The notes: a model not told the origin generated them from the letters alone. A stretch of DNA of 7,497 bases from ZCTH02-B3 sp036563895 (GCA_036563895.1 DATCLN010000028.1:1-7497), one strand, 5' to 3'. Counted from the stretch's first letter, positions 1 through 6,349 are shown. Translations and numbers: made by a program.

Positions 1-866
1 GTTCACTGCGCTGCGACGCCAACATCAGCCTGCGGCCCGTGGGCCAGAAGGAATTCGGCGTCAAGACTGAGCTGAAAAACATGAACTCGTTCCGCGCCGT
101 CCAGCGCGGACTGGAATACGAACAGCTGCGCCAGGCGGAAATCCTCGATGCCGGGGGACGGGTCGAACAGGAGACGCGGCGCTGGGACGAAGCCCAGGGC
201 CGCACCGTCGGCATGCGCGGCAAGGAAGAGGCCCACGATTACCGCTATTTTCCCGATCCCGACCTGGTGCCGATCCATCTCGATCCCGAGTGGCAGGCCC
301 GCGTCCGAGCCACCATTCCGGAGCTGCCGGACGCGCGCAGGGAGCGGTACATGTCGCAGTACGGCCTGTCCGCCTACGACGCCGGGGTGCTCACGTCGTC
401 CGTCCGGCTGGCGGACCTGTTTGAGGAAAGCCTGCGCTACACGAACGACGCCAAGGCGGCGGCGAACTGGCTGATGGTGGAGCTGCTCGGGTATCTCAAC
501 GCCAACAACCTGGAGATCCAGGACACGAAGCTGACCGGCAAAGGGCTTGGCGAGATGATCGGCCTGATCGAGTCGGGCAAGATCAGCACGAAGATCGCCA
601 AGACGGTGTTCAAGACGATGCTCGAGACCGGCAAAGCCCCCGCGCAGATCGTGGAAGAGCAGGGGCTGGTGCAGATCAGCGACGAAGGCGCCATCCTGGC
701 GGTGGTGGACGCGGTGATCGCCGCCCATCCCCAGGTCGTCGCCGACTACCGCGGCGGGAAGGAAAAGGCGCTCGGTTTTCTGGTGGGTCAAGTGATGAAG
801 GAAACGAAGGGCAAGGCCAATCCCGCCCTGGTGAACAAGCTGCTCGTGGAACGGCTCAAATCCTGA
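1..866 (+). CDS. gatB: Aspartyl/glutamyl-tRNA(Asn/Gln) amidotransferase subunit B, 3' part
   Basis: GatB is the kinase/transferase subunit of the cytoplasmic GatCAB complex, which amidates Glu-tRNA(Gln) and Asp-tRNA(Asn). The reading frame is open from base 3 and gives 287 residues before TGA at 864-866, about 60% of a usual GatB of about 475 residues; the start lies before the window. Near the left edge the frame reads SLRCDANISLRP, then KTELKNMNSF and EEAHDYRYFPDPDL, all hallmark blocks of the GatB catalytic core. The last 140 or so residues form the helical GatB/YqeY tail domain used in tRNA binding, including KALGFLVGQVMKETKGKANP close to the C-terminus. GatB usually lies last in a gatCAB operon, so gatC and gatA probably precede the window. 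No T-rich hairpin terminator was found after the stop. The frame looks intact and the identification is secure. Confidence 0.97.
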   Translation, partial: SLRCDANISLRPVGQKEFGVKTELKNMNSFRAVQRGLEYEQLRQAEILDAGGRVEQETRRWDEAQGRTVGMRGKEEAHDYRYFPDPDLVPIHLDPEWQARVRATIPELPDARRERYMSQYGLSAYDAGVLTSSVRLADLFEESLRYTNDAKAAANWLMVELLGYLNANNLEIQDTKLTGKGLGEMIGLIESGKISTKIAKTVFKTMLETGKAPAQIVEEQGLVQISDEGAILAVVDAVIAAHPQVVADYRGGKEKALGFLVGQVMKETKGKANPALVNKLLVERLKS

Positions 867-1050
867 TGCCGCCGCTTGCGGCCGAATGCGGCCCCGCGCC
901 CGCGCCTTCCCGATGGGATCGCAGCCGACGCTTCGGAGACAAACCCGCCGCGACCGCGGCCAGTTTGCGACGACCCGGGGCGGAGGCGGAGCCGGTCCGG
1001 AGTCCGGGATGCGTTTCCGACACCGAACCGATGCCGCCGGCAAGGCCCCA

Positions 1051-1059
1051 TGATACAAT
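1051..1059 (+). promoter_or_regulatory. Possible extended -10 promoter element before the MgtC-like gene
   Basis: TGATACAAT is a TGn motif followed by TACAAT (5 of 6 matches to TATAAT). It lies 17 bases before the preferred ATG. No convincing -35 hexamer is visible at the right distance. If it is used, transcription would start near 1066 and leave a leader of only about 11 nt, so this call is weak. Confidence 0.35.
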
Positions 1060-1076
1060 CGGAGCGTGGGAACGCC

Positions 1077-1775
1077 ATGAGCAATCCCTGGTACATTTCG
1101 GAAACGGAGCTCCTGCTTCGCCTCGTGATTTCCGTCGTGCTGGGCGGAATCGTCGGGTTCGAGCGGGAACGCAAAAACCGCGCGGCCGGTCTGCGGACGC
1201 ATGTCCTCGTGTGCCTGGGGTCCTGTCTGCTCATGCTGCTGTCGATGTACGGGTTCGCGGCGTTTGCGCGCGAATTCAACGTCCGCCTCGACCCGGCGCG
1301 CCTCGCGGCGCAGGTCATTACCGGCATCGGCTTCCTCGGAGCGGGGACGATCCTGTTCACCGGCAGGTCCGTCATCGGGCTTACGACGGCGGCTTCGCTG
1401 TGGATCGTCATGGCGATCGGGCTCGCCACGGGTGCCGGATTCTATCTGGCCGCGGCCGCCACCACCGTGATGTCGTTCCTGATCCTCTGGGGGTTGAACC
1501 TGTTTCAAAGACGGTTTATCCGCCATCCGGTGGAATATGAGATCACGGTGATCATGGAGGGGGCGGAGGGTTCCGGCGACCGGCTGCGCGAGGTGCTGCA
1601 GGAAGCCGGCGTCCGCCTGATCGGGCTGGTCGTCGAGGACCGCGGCACGGACGAGCGGGGGAACCGGGAAGTGCTCATCCGGCTGCGCGTGCGGCTCCCC
1701 TCCGTCGACCAGCTGATGCCGCTGACGGAGCGGCTGCGGCGGGTGGAAGGCGCCAAGCGCGTGTCGGCGAACTGA
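1077..1775 (+). CDS. MgtC/SapB family inner-membrane protein
   Basis: The product is a 232-residue polytopic membrane protein of the MgtC/SapB family. Family members have been linked to Mg2+ limitation, acid tolerance and control of ATP synthase; the role here is unknown. The N-terminal hydrophobic half has about five membrane segments (roughly residues 11-27, 42-64, 79-95, 105-122 and 124-142). It carries the family blocks GGIVGFERERKNRAAGLRTH (23-42), GIGFLGAGTI (83-92) and GLTTAASLW (101-109). Residues about 152-232 form a soluble tail with alternating strands and helices, consistent with the ACT-like C-terminal domain of longer MgtC proteins. ATG 1077 is chosen because MSNPWYISETELLLR fits the family start and a purine-rich stretch (GGAG 1061-1064, GGGA 1068-1071) precedes it. 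An in-frame ATG at 1050 would add nine residues. The gene lies about 210 bases after gatB and is probably a separate unit. Confidence 0.9.
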   Translation: MSNPWYISETELLLRLVISVVLGGIVGFERERKNRAAGLRTHVLVCLGSCLLMLLSMYGFAAFAREFNVRLDPARLAAQVITGIGFLGAGTILFTGRSVIGLTTAASLWIVMAIGLATGAGFYLAAAATTVMSFLILWGLNLFQRRFIRHPVEYEITVIMEGAEGSGDRLREVLQEAGVRLIGLVVEDRGTDERGNREVLIRLRVRLPSVDQLMPLTERLRRVEGAKRVSAN

Positions 1776-1810
1776 ACGGCACGGACGTCTCCCGATGATG
1801 CGGATCGGCC

Positions 1811-1861
1811 GCGCCCGGACGTCGCGCCCGGACGCAGCGCCCGGATGCCGCACCGGACGTC
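1811..1861. repeat. 13-bp GC-rich tandem repeat, about four copies
   Basis: Four consecutive units are visible: GCGCCCGGACGTC (1811-1823), GCGCCCGGACGCA (1824-1836), GCGCCCGGATGCC (1837-1849) and a 12-base GCACCGGACGTC (1850-1861). They lie in the spacer between the MgtC-like gene and the DUF4097 gene. Since 13 is not a multiple of three, the array would not preserve a reading frame, which fits a non-coding repeat. It is either a slippage-derived minisatellite or a set of spaced binding sites; the sequence alone cannot decide. Confidence 0.75.
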
Positions 1862-1908
1862 ACAGGGATGGGCTCAGGCGTTCGCGGTCATGGCGTGTTT
1901 CCGGACGC

Positions 1909-1915
1909 AAGGGGG
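1909..1915 (+). promoter_or_regulatory. Ribosome binding site that sets the start of the DUF4097 gene
   Basis: AAGGGGG ends nine bases before ATG 1925. An in-frame ATG at 1868 would add 19 residues of unlikely sequence directly after the tandem repeat and lacks such a site, so 1925 (or the adjoining ATG 1928) is preferred. Confidence 0.65.
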
Positions 1916-1924
1916 ACGATCGCG

Positions 1925-3223
1925 ATGATGACATGGGGCCGTATTACCGCCGCCGTGTCGCTGGTGGCGGTGGGCGCCCTGCTGGCGCTGGATCTGGCGG
2001 GGCTGGTCGATTCGTGGCAATGGCTGAGCACCGCCTGGCCGGCGGTGTTCATTTTGCTGGGCGTGGAACTGGTCGTGCTGCAGTTTGTCGCCGGGGCGCG
2101 CAACCGCAAGCTGCGCTTTTACTGGGGCGGCATGCTGGGAGCGGCGGTGCTGATCGCGCTGGCCGTCATGCTGGTGCACGGGGACCGGATCAAAAACGCC
2201 GTTGCGGCTTATATGGATTGGACCGGTTTCGGAGCGCTGATGGCCGAGCGGACGGGTCAAGCCGTGGAGCTCACGCCCGTTCGCTCCGCCGTTCCTTCCG
2301 GCGTGACCGGCATCGTCATCCGGCACCAGGCGGGCAACCTGGCCATCCGCCAAAGCGGTGATGCCGCGGAGCTGACCGTCAAGGCCACAGCCTGGACGGG
2401 GGGATTCGGGGGCGACCCGCAGGAGACCGTCCGGAACATCCGGCTGGAAATCCGGGAAGCGGGAGAACGGCTGGAAGTCGTCGCCGACGTTCCGTCCGAG
2501 GGCCGCTGGTGGTGGCGGCGGATGCCCGTTGTCGACCTGGAAGTGACGATTCCCGCCAGCGCGGGACAGCTTCGGCGGATCGAGGCGGAGACGGTGGCCG
2601 GGTCCGTGGAAGCCGGCCCGCTTCATCTCGACGCGCAAGTGCAAACGATCGACGGCGACGTCACCCTGACGGAGATCCGGGGCAACGTTTCCGCGCGGAC
2701 CATGAACGGCGACGTGTCCGCCGCCGGGGTGACGGGGAACGCGGAACTGAAGTCGACCAACGGCCGCGTGTCGGCCTCGGATATCGGGGGCAACGCGGAA
2801 TTGAATTCGACCAACGGGGATGTCCGAGCCGTCCGCGTTTCCGGAAGGGCCGCCGGCACGACGGTTAACGGCAACGTGGCGATGGAGGAGACGGGGAGCA
2901 GCGTCTACGCCAAAACGATCAACGGCGACATTACCGTCGGCGGTCCGGTGCTGGCCGGCGACTGGGAAGCGAAAAGCTCCTACGGCTTTATCCGGCTCAA
3001 ACTCCCGGAAGGGGCGGACGCCGAGATCCGCGCCAAACACCGGTTTGGCGGCCTGAAGAGCGACTTTCCGCTGCGCACGGAACAGCATGCCTCGGAAGGC
3101 ACCCTCGGCGCCGGCACCTACCTGGTCACCGCGGAAACCAACGGCGGCATCGTCATCGAGCGCTACCGGCCGGGCGTCCCGGCGGCGGGGGAGGACGGAC
3201 CGGCTGGGTCCGGGTTCCATTGA
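1925..3223 (+). CDS. Membrane protein with LiaI/LiaF-like TM region and DUF4097 beta-solenoid
   Basis: The product has 432 residues. Residues 7-26, 37-55 and 66-84 are hydrophobic; WPAVFILLGVELVVLQF at 39-55 resembles the LiaI/LiaF-type transmembrane region of Firmicutes envelope-stress proteins. A linker with WWWRRMP (195-201) leads to a DUF4097 adhesin-like repeat domain. In that domain the conserved glycine of a T-x-N/D-G-D-V motif recurs at residues 226, 244, 262, 280, 298, 316 and 334, exactly 18 residues apart. A second turn glycine lies midway at 253, 271, 289 and 307. This indicates a right-handed beta-solenoid with one coil per 18 residues. The tail (about 415-432) is Gly/Pro/acidic and probably disordered. 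Topology is unclear: the solenoid could be extracellular or cytoplasmic. DUF4097 proteins have no agreed biochemical role; links to LiaRS-type cell-envelope stress are known for related genes, and a similar role here is inference. Its stop codon overlaps the perR -35. Confidence 0.85.
   Translation: MMTWGRITAAVSLVAVGALLALDLAGLVDSWQWLSTAWPAVFILLGVELVVLQFVAGARNRKLRFYWGGMLGAAVLIALAVMLVHGDRIKNAVAAYMDWTGFGALMAERTGQAVELTPVRSAVPSGVTGIVIRHQAGNLAIRQSGDAAELTVKATAWTGGFGGDPQETVRNIRLEIREAGERLEVVADVPSEGRWWWRRMPVVDLEVTIPASAGQLRRIEAETVAGSVEAGPLHLDAQVQTIDGDVTLTEIRGNVSARTMNGDVSAAGVTGNAELKSTNGRVSASDIGGNAELNSTNGDVRAVRVSGRAAGTTVNGNVAMEETGSSVYAKTINGDITVGGPVLAGDWEAKSSYGFIRLKLPEGADAEIRAKHRFGGLKSDFPLRTEQHASEGTLGAGTYLVTAETNGGIVIERYRPGVPAAGEDGPAGSGFH
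2591..2935 (+). repeat. 54-bp (18-codon) period within the DUF4097 domain
   Basis: The coding repeats follow an 18-codon period. The closest pair is 2738-2763 and 2792-2817, which match at 24 of 26 bases and are exactly 54 bp apart. Both encode GNAEL(K/N)STNG. The other coils are much more diverged at the DNA level and keep only the N-G-D-V turn, which suggests that this one coil was duplicated or converted more recently. Confidence 0.75.
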
Positions 3224-3249
3224 CAGCTTTCATTCCGGAAGATTAAAAT
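3220..3249 (+). promoter_or_regulatory. SigA-type promoter of perR
   Basis: A perfect -35 TTGACA lies at 3220-3225 and overlaps the TGA stop (3221-3223) of the upstream gene. After an 18-bp spacer comes TAAAAT at 3244-3249 (5 of 6 to consensus). Transcription would start near 3256, leaving a leader of about 25 nt before ATG 3281. The -10 lies inside the Per-box-like palindrome, so a bound repressor would block RNA polymerase. Confidence 0.75.
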
Positions 3250-3259
3250 AATTTTAATC
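3241..3259. promoter_or_regulatory. Per-box-like operator for PerR autoregulation
   Basis: GATTAAAATAATTTTAATC is a perfect 9-1-9 inverted repeat centred on 3250. Its core TTAAAATAATTTTAA (3243-3257) matches the Per-box consensus TTATAATNATTATAA (7-1-7) except for one symmetric change in each half. It is a striking AT-rich island in very GC-rich DNA, overlaps the -10 and lies 22 bases before perR. In B. subtilis perR is known to be autoregulated; that the same happens here is inferred from the site. Confidence 0.8.
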
Positions 3260-3280
3260 AGAATTTGGCGGTGACAGAAG

Positions 3281-3712
3281 ATGGACGACCGGCTTCAGCA
3301 AGCCGTGGAACAGCTCAGGGCCGAAGGGGTTCGCATGACGCCTCAGCGTTACGCGATCCTGGAATACTTGATGAAGTCCAAGCGGCATCCGACCGCGGAC
3401 GAGATCTACCGCGCGCTTTCGCCGCATTATTCGAGCCTGAGCGTGGCCACGGTCTACAACAACCTCAAACTGTTCATCGAGGCGGGGCTGGTCCGCGAGC
3501 TCACCTACGGGGACGATTCCAGCCGCTTTGACGCCGACCTTTCCGACCACTACCACGCCATCTGCGAAAAATGCGGCGCGATCGTCGACTTTGAACATCC
3601 GCCGATCCACGAAGTGGAACGGGAAGCCGAAGCGCGCACCGGATTCAGGATTCACGGACACCGGCTGGAAGTTTACGGCATTTGCCCGGCGTGCGCTTCC
3701 ATGCAGGCGTAG
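3281..3712 (+). CDS. perR: Peroxide-responsive repressor PerR (Fur family)
   Basis: The product is a 143-residue cytoplasmic metalloregulator that represses oxidative-stress genes until peroxide oxidises its metal-site histidines. An N-terminal winged helix (about 1-80) includes GVRMTPQRYAILEYL and the recognition helix SVATVYNNLKLF (54-65). The C-terminal dimer domain has all regulatory metal ligands expected from B. subtilis PerR at one position lower: H36, D84, H90, H92 and D103. The structural zinc site is C95/C98 and C135/C138. Aspartate at 103, rather than glutamate, and the blocks ELTYGDDSSRFD and SDHYHAICEKCG favour PerR over Fur or Zur. H36 and H90 correspond to the residues oxidised in B. 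subtilis PerR. ATG 3281 gives a full-length family start, though the ribosome site before it is weak (GGCGGTGA around 3267). The gene has its own promoter, operator and terminator. No target regulon is in this window beyond itself. Confidence 0.95.
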   Translation: MDDRLQQAVEQLRAEGVRMTPQRYAILEYLMKSKRHPTADEIYRALSPHYSSLSVATVYNNLKLFIEAGLVRELTYGDDSSRFDADLSDHYHAICEKCGAIVDFEHPPIHEVEREAEARTGFRIHGHRLEVYGICPACASMQA

Positions 3713-3729
3713 GACGCGGGTTGACCCGG

Positions 3730-3762
3730 GGCGCGAGGGAGCCTTCGCGCCGTTTTTATTTT
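3730..3762 (+). terminator. Rho-independent terminator after perR
   Basis: GGCGCGAGG (3730-3738), loop GAGC and CTTCGCGCC (3743-3751) form a 9-bp stem with one G-T pair. It is followed by TTTTTATTTT at 3753-3762. It lies 18 bases after the perR stop and separates perR from the GH18 gene. Confidence 0.9.
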
Positions 3763-3829
3763 GCGGAAGGTACGGCAACCTTTTCGGGGTCCGGCACGTC
3801 GTATTGGGTAAAAGGGAAGAGGAATCCGG

Positions 3830-5581
3830 ATGAGATCGAGAACGTACGAAATGAGGCGGCGCCGAAGGACAAGAACGGCGTTTCTTTTGCTTTTTCTGCT
3901 GGTGTTGCTGGGCGCCGGAGCCGCGGCGGGCTGGATGGGATGGCGGTGGTGGCTGGAACGGCAGCCAAATCGCGAGTACGTGCAACCCGAATACATGGCC
4001 CATCCGGCGCCAATCATGGTGGACGGAGCCTGGACCGGCCGGAGCGCCATCGGGGAGGGCGAAGGGCTGAAGATCCCGCTGGAGCTGGCCCAAGAGCTGC
4101 TCGGGGAAGCCGTCTGGTATGAAGAAGCGACGGATTCCGTGGTGCTGACGACCCCGGCCCACGTGCTGCATCTGAAGCCCGGGGAACGCAAAGCCACGCT
4201 GAACATGGAGTCGTTCGACCTTCGGTTCGCGGCGGAAAAGGGCGAAGATGGCACGTTTTATTTGCCGCTGGCGCCTTTGACCGAGCTGTTCGGCCTGCGG
4301 GCGGAGACGGGGGAAGGCACCGGCATCGTCACCCTGCGACGGCCGGGAGACACCGTCCAGCGGGCGGAAGTGACCGGGGAAATCACGCAGCTCCGCAGCG
4401 GCCCGAGCATCAGGGAGCCGATCATTGAAGACCTGCAAAGCGGGGACGAGCTGGCCATCCTGGAGGAGCGGGAAGGCTGGTATTACGTCCAGACGGCTTC
4501 CGGCCACCTCGGTTACGTGGATGAGCGCCACGTGGCCCTGCGCGGCGCCGAAACGGTGACCGCGCCGCCGACGCGTCTTGCGAGCAGCTTCAGCGAGGAA
4601 GATTTCGCCTACTGGAACCTGACCGGGAAAAAGATCAACCTGACCTGGGAAGCGGTGTACAACGTTCCGCCGGACCCGGCCAAAATCGGCGAGCTTCCCG
4701 GCGTGAACGTGATCAGCCCGACGTGGTTCGAGCTGACGGACGGGGAAGGCAACATCCGCAGCAAGGCAGATCCCAAGTTCGTGAAATGGGCGCACGACCG
4801 CGGCATGCAGGTGTGGGCGCTGTTCAGCAACAGCTTCGACCCCGACCTGACCCGCGAGGCGCTGTCCACCCACGAGCGGCGCATGAACATGATCGCCCAG
4901 CTGCTGGCCTACGCCCAGACGTTCAACCTGCAGGGCATCAACATCGATTTCGAAAACGTGTATCTGTCCGACAAGGAGCCTCTGGTCCAGTTTGTGCGGG
5001 AACTGACGCCGCTTATGCACGCGCAGGGGCTGGTGGTGTCCATCGACGTGACGCCGAAGTCGAGCAACGAGATGTGGTCGGCGTTTCTGGACCGGGAGAA
5101 GCTCGGGCGCGTGGTCGATTTCATGATGGTCATGGCCTACGACGAGCATTGGGCGACCAGCCCGAAGGCCGGCTCCGTTTCGTCGCTGCCCTGGGCGGAA
5201 AACGCCATCGCGCGCATCCTGAAGGAAGACAAGGTGCCGCCGGACAAGCTGATTTTGGGCGTTCCGTTTTACGCCCGCCTGTGGACCATCGACAAGGACG
5301 GGAAGGTTTCGTCGCGGGCCTTGGGGATGGAAGCGGTGCGCCGAATCCTGAGGGAGCGGAAGCTCGAGCCGGTGCTGCAGGAGGAAACCGGGCAGCATTA
5401 CGTGGAGTATAAAGAAGGGGAAAACACATATAAGATCTGGATTGAGGACGAACATTCGCTGAAGGCGCGGATCGGCATCGTGAAAAAGTACGGCCTGGCC
5501 GGGATCGCCTCCTGGCAGCGGGGCTTCGCCGCCCCCGACATCTGGGAGGTCCTGGATCGGGAACTGCAGAGCCTGCCGTAA
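3830..5581 (+). CDS. Membrane-anchored GH18 glycoside hydrolase with SH3b and copper-amine-oxidase-N-like domains
   Basis: The product has 583 residues. An Arg-rich N-terminus (RRRRRTRT, about 9-16) precedes a hydrophobic segment (17-36) with no clear cleavage site, so it is probably a signal anchor with the rest outside the membrane. Residues about 60-170 resemble the copper amine oxidase N-terminal-like domain common in Paenibacillus surface proteins. Residues about 180-237 form a bacterial SH3 domain (TQLRSGPS ... GWYYV ... GHLGYVDERHV). Residues about 265-580 form a GH18 barrel like the spore/cell-wall enzymes YaaH and SleL. The active-site strand reads QGINIDFEN, with the likely acid/base E375 and D373; N371 and Q368 stand where classic chitinases have aspartates. 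MAYDEHW (435-441) and GIASWQRGF (558-566) are further GH18 strands. Substrate is probably peptidoglycan-type glycan rather than chitin (inference). GAAGAGG (3816-3822) seven bases before ATG supports the start. No clear promoter was found. Confidence 0.9.
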   Translation: MRSRTYEMRRRRRTRTAFLLLFLLVLLGAGAAAGWMGWRWWLERQPNREYVQPEYMAHPAPIMVDGAWTGRSAIGEGEGLKIPLELAQELLGEAVWYEEATDSVVLTTPAHVLHLKPGERKATLNMESFDLRFAAEKGEDGTFYLPLAPLTELFGLRAETGEGTGIVTLRRPGDTVQRAEVTGEITQLRSGPSIREPIIEDLQSGDELAILEEREGWYYVQTASGHLGYVDERHVALRGAETVTAPPTRLASSFSEEDFAYWNLTGKKINLTWEAVYNVPPDPAKIGELPGVNVISPTWFELTDGEGNIRSKADPKFVKWAHDRGMQVWALFSNSFDPDLTREALSTHERRMNMIAQLLAYAQTFNLQGINIDFENVYLSDKEPLVQFVRELTPLMHAQGLVVSIDVTPKSSNEMWSAFLDREKLGRVVDFMMVMAYDEHWATSPKAGSVSSLPWAENAIARILKEDKVPPDKLILGVPFYARLWTIDKDGKVSSRALGMEAVRRILRERKLEPVLQEETGQHYVEYKEGENTYKIWIEDEHSLKARIGIVKKYGLAGIASWQRGFAAPDIWEVLDRELQSLP

Positions 5582-5771
5582 GCGGAGGCGCCGGCTGCCG
5601 GGCGTGAGGGCCTTCGGAAGCAGCGGAGGCGGAGTACGCCGGCGCGACGCGGCCGGCCGAGCGCCGGTCGGGCGTGCGGCCAGCCGCGTGAACGGACGTG
5701 GGCGGTCGAAAGAAGGCTGCCGTGTCGCCAGTCGGGCGCGGCCGGCTGCTGGCCGTCTGTCCACGACGCGG
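5582..5771. other. Convergent spacer between GH18 gene and ygzB
   Basis: These 190 bases lie between two converging stop codons and are extremely GC-rich. A 7-bp inverted repeat, CCGGCGC (5639-5645) and GCGCCGG (5661-5667), could form a hairpin, but no T-tract follows on either strand. I see no gene or ordinary terminator here. Confidence 0.5.
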
Positions 5772-6137
5772 TCACGGCGCGGATATCGGGCCGGAGGAGG
5801 ACGGCTTGTTGTCGGTGGCCAGGTCCGGGTCCGTCGTCAAAATGGTATGGCAGTACATGCACCGGTCCATTTTGCCCAGCATTTTCGTCCGTTTGCCGCA
5901 TTCCGGGCACTCCACCACCGGCGCGCCGGTGGAGACCATGCCTGCCCAGAAATAGACCGCGGTGCTGGCCAGGCAGGCGATGAGCCCGATCACGAGGAAC
6001 ACGGCGGCGATGACTTTGCCGGGATTGCCGAACAGCAGGATGCCGCCGGTCCCGAGCACCATCACGCCGAGACCGAGCAGCATGAGCCCCAGTCCCAGCG
6101 TGCGCATCGTCGTGATTTTGCTCGCTTTCCACTTCAT
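5772..6137 (-). CDS. ygzB: YgzB-like DUF2614 zinc-ribbon membrane protein
   Basis: The product has 121 residues. It resembles B. subtilis YgzB (DUF2614), a conserved Bacillales protein of unknown function usually encoded beside perR. Two membrane segments (about 13-34 and 42-64) are followed by the family block STAVYFWAGMVSTGAPVVEC (58-77). A short zinc ribbon has C77-P-E-C80 and C93-M-Y-C96. The tail after residue 103 is hydrophilic (DNKPSSSGP) and probably disordered. ATG at 6137 gives MKWKASKITTMRT, which lines up with the YgzB start, and GGAG (6147-6150 on this strand) lies nine bases upstream. The ATG at 6143 would add two residues. Longer in-frame extensions to 6320 cross the leader and have no family resemblance. 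The gene is transcribed towards the GH18 gene and away from ygxA. Function cannot be assigned; zinc binding is inferred from the four cysteines. Confidence 0.9.
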   Translation of the reverse strand: MKWKASKITTMRTLGLGLMLLGLGVMVLGTGGILLFGNPGKVIAAVFLVIGLIACLASTAVYFWAGMVSTGAPVVECPECGKRTKMLGKMDRCMYCHTILTTDPDLATDNKPSSSGPISAP

Positions 6138-6250
6138 GGTCATCCACTCCGGGTTCTTTTGTCCGGCTTCCGGAAAACGCCGGATTTTGCCGCGGATGCG
6201 GCCCGGCGCATGGCAGGAAACCGGGAACGGATGTAGAACTATTACACTCA

Positions 6251-6286
6251 TGCGACAATTTTCGCACCCTGCGGGCATCGCCCGCA
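6251..6286 (-). promoter_or_regulatory. ygzB: Two hairpins in the ygzB leader
   Basis: Within the predicted 5' leader of ygzB are two adjacent inverted repeats. TGCGGGC (6270-6276) and GCCCGCA (6280-6286) form a 7-bp stem with a 3-base loop. TGCGA (6251-6255) and TCGCA (6262-6266) form a 5-bp stem with a 6-base loop. There is no T-tract directly after either on the minus strand, so these are not plain terminators. I do not recognise a known riboswitch. Confidence 0.45.
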
Positions 6287-6318
6287 AGCGGAGCGAGCGA
6301 CCGCCAGAACGCGCCTTC

Positions 6319-6349
6319 ATTATACCACATCGTCTCGCCGTGCCGGCAA
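6319..6349 (-). promoter_or_regulatory. ygzB: SigA-type extended -10 promoter of ygzB
   Basis: On the minus strand TGGTATAAT gives a perfect TATAAT (plus-strand 6319-6324) with an extended TGn. A weaker -35 TTGCCG lies at 6344-6349 with a 19-bp spacer. Transcription would start near 6312, about 175 bases before ATG 6137. The promoter is divergent from ygxA. Confidence 0.7.

Noticed and set aside
867..1050. A structured RNA or terminator after gatB
   Set aside because: Short GC palindromes are present (for example CCGCGACCGCGG near 950-961), but without T-tracts or a recognisable riboswitch pattern. Such palindromes are expected by chance in this composition.
3..1853. A 616-residue minus-strand open frame antisense to gatB and the MgtC-like gene
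   Set aside because: It has the same low-complexity Arg/Pro/His composition and crosses two unrelated genes and their spacer. It is best seen as a GC-bias shadow.
1811..1861. A CRISPR array
   Set aside because: The 13-bp units are directly adjacent with no unique spacers, and no cas genes are nearby.
1874..3220. A 448-residue minus-strand frame covering the DUF4097 gene
   Set aside because: It mirrors the plus-strand repeats and has no recognisable domain or ribosome site; the plus-strand product has clear membrane segments and a DUF4097 solenoid.
1077..5581. A single envelope-stress operon of the MgtC-like, DUF4097, perR and GH18 genes
   Set aside because: perR has its own promoter and a strong terminator, and the spacers on both sides of the MgtC-like gene are 150-210 bases. 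Co-orientation alone does not support one functional unit.
3254..5764. An 836-residue open frame on the minus strand, antisense to perR and the GH18 gene
   Set aside because: It is rich in Arg, Pro, His and Gly, matches no family I know, and covers two well-recognised plus-strand genes plus the perR terminator. GC-rich codon use removes stops from the antisense frame.
6138..6320. An N-terminal extension of ygzB to 6320
   Set aside because: It would start on the -10 of the ygzB promoter and add about 61 residues with no family resemblance. ATG 6137 has a good ribosome site and aligns with the YgzB start.
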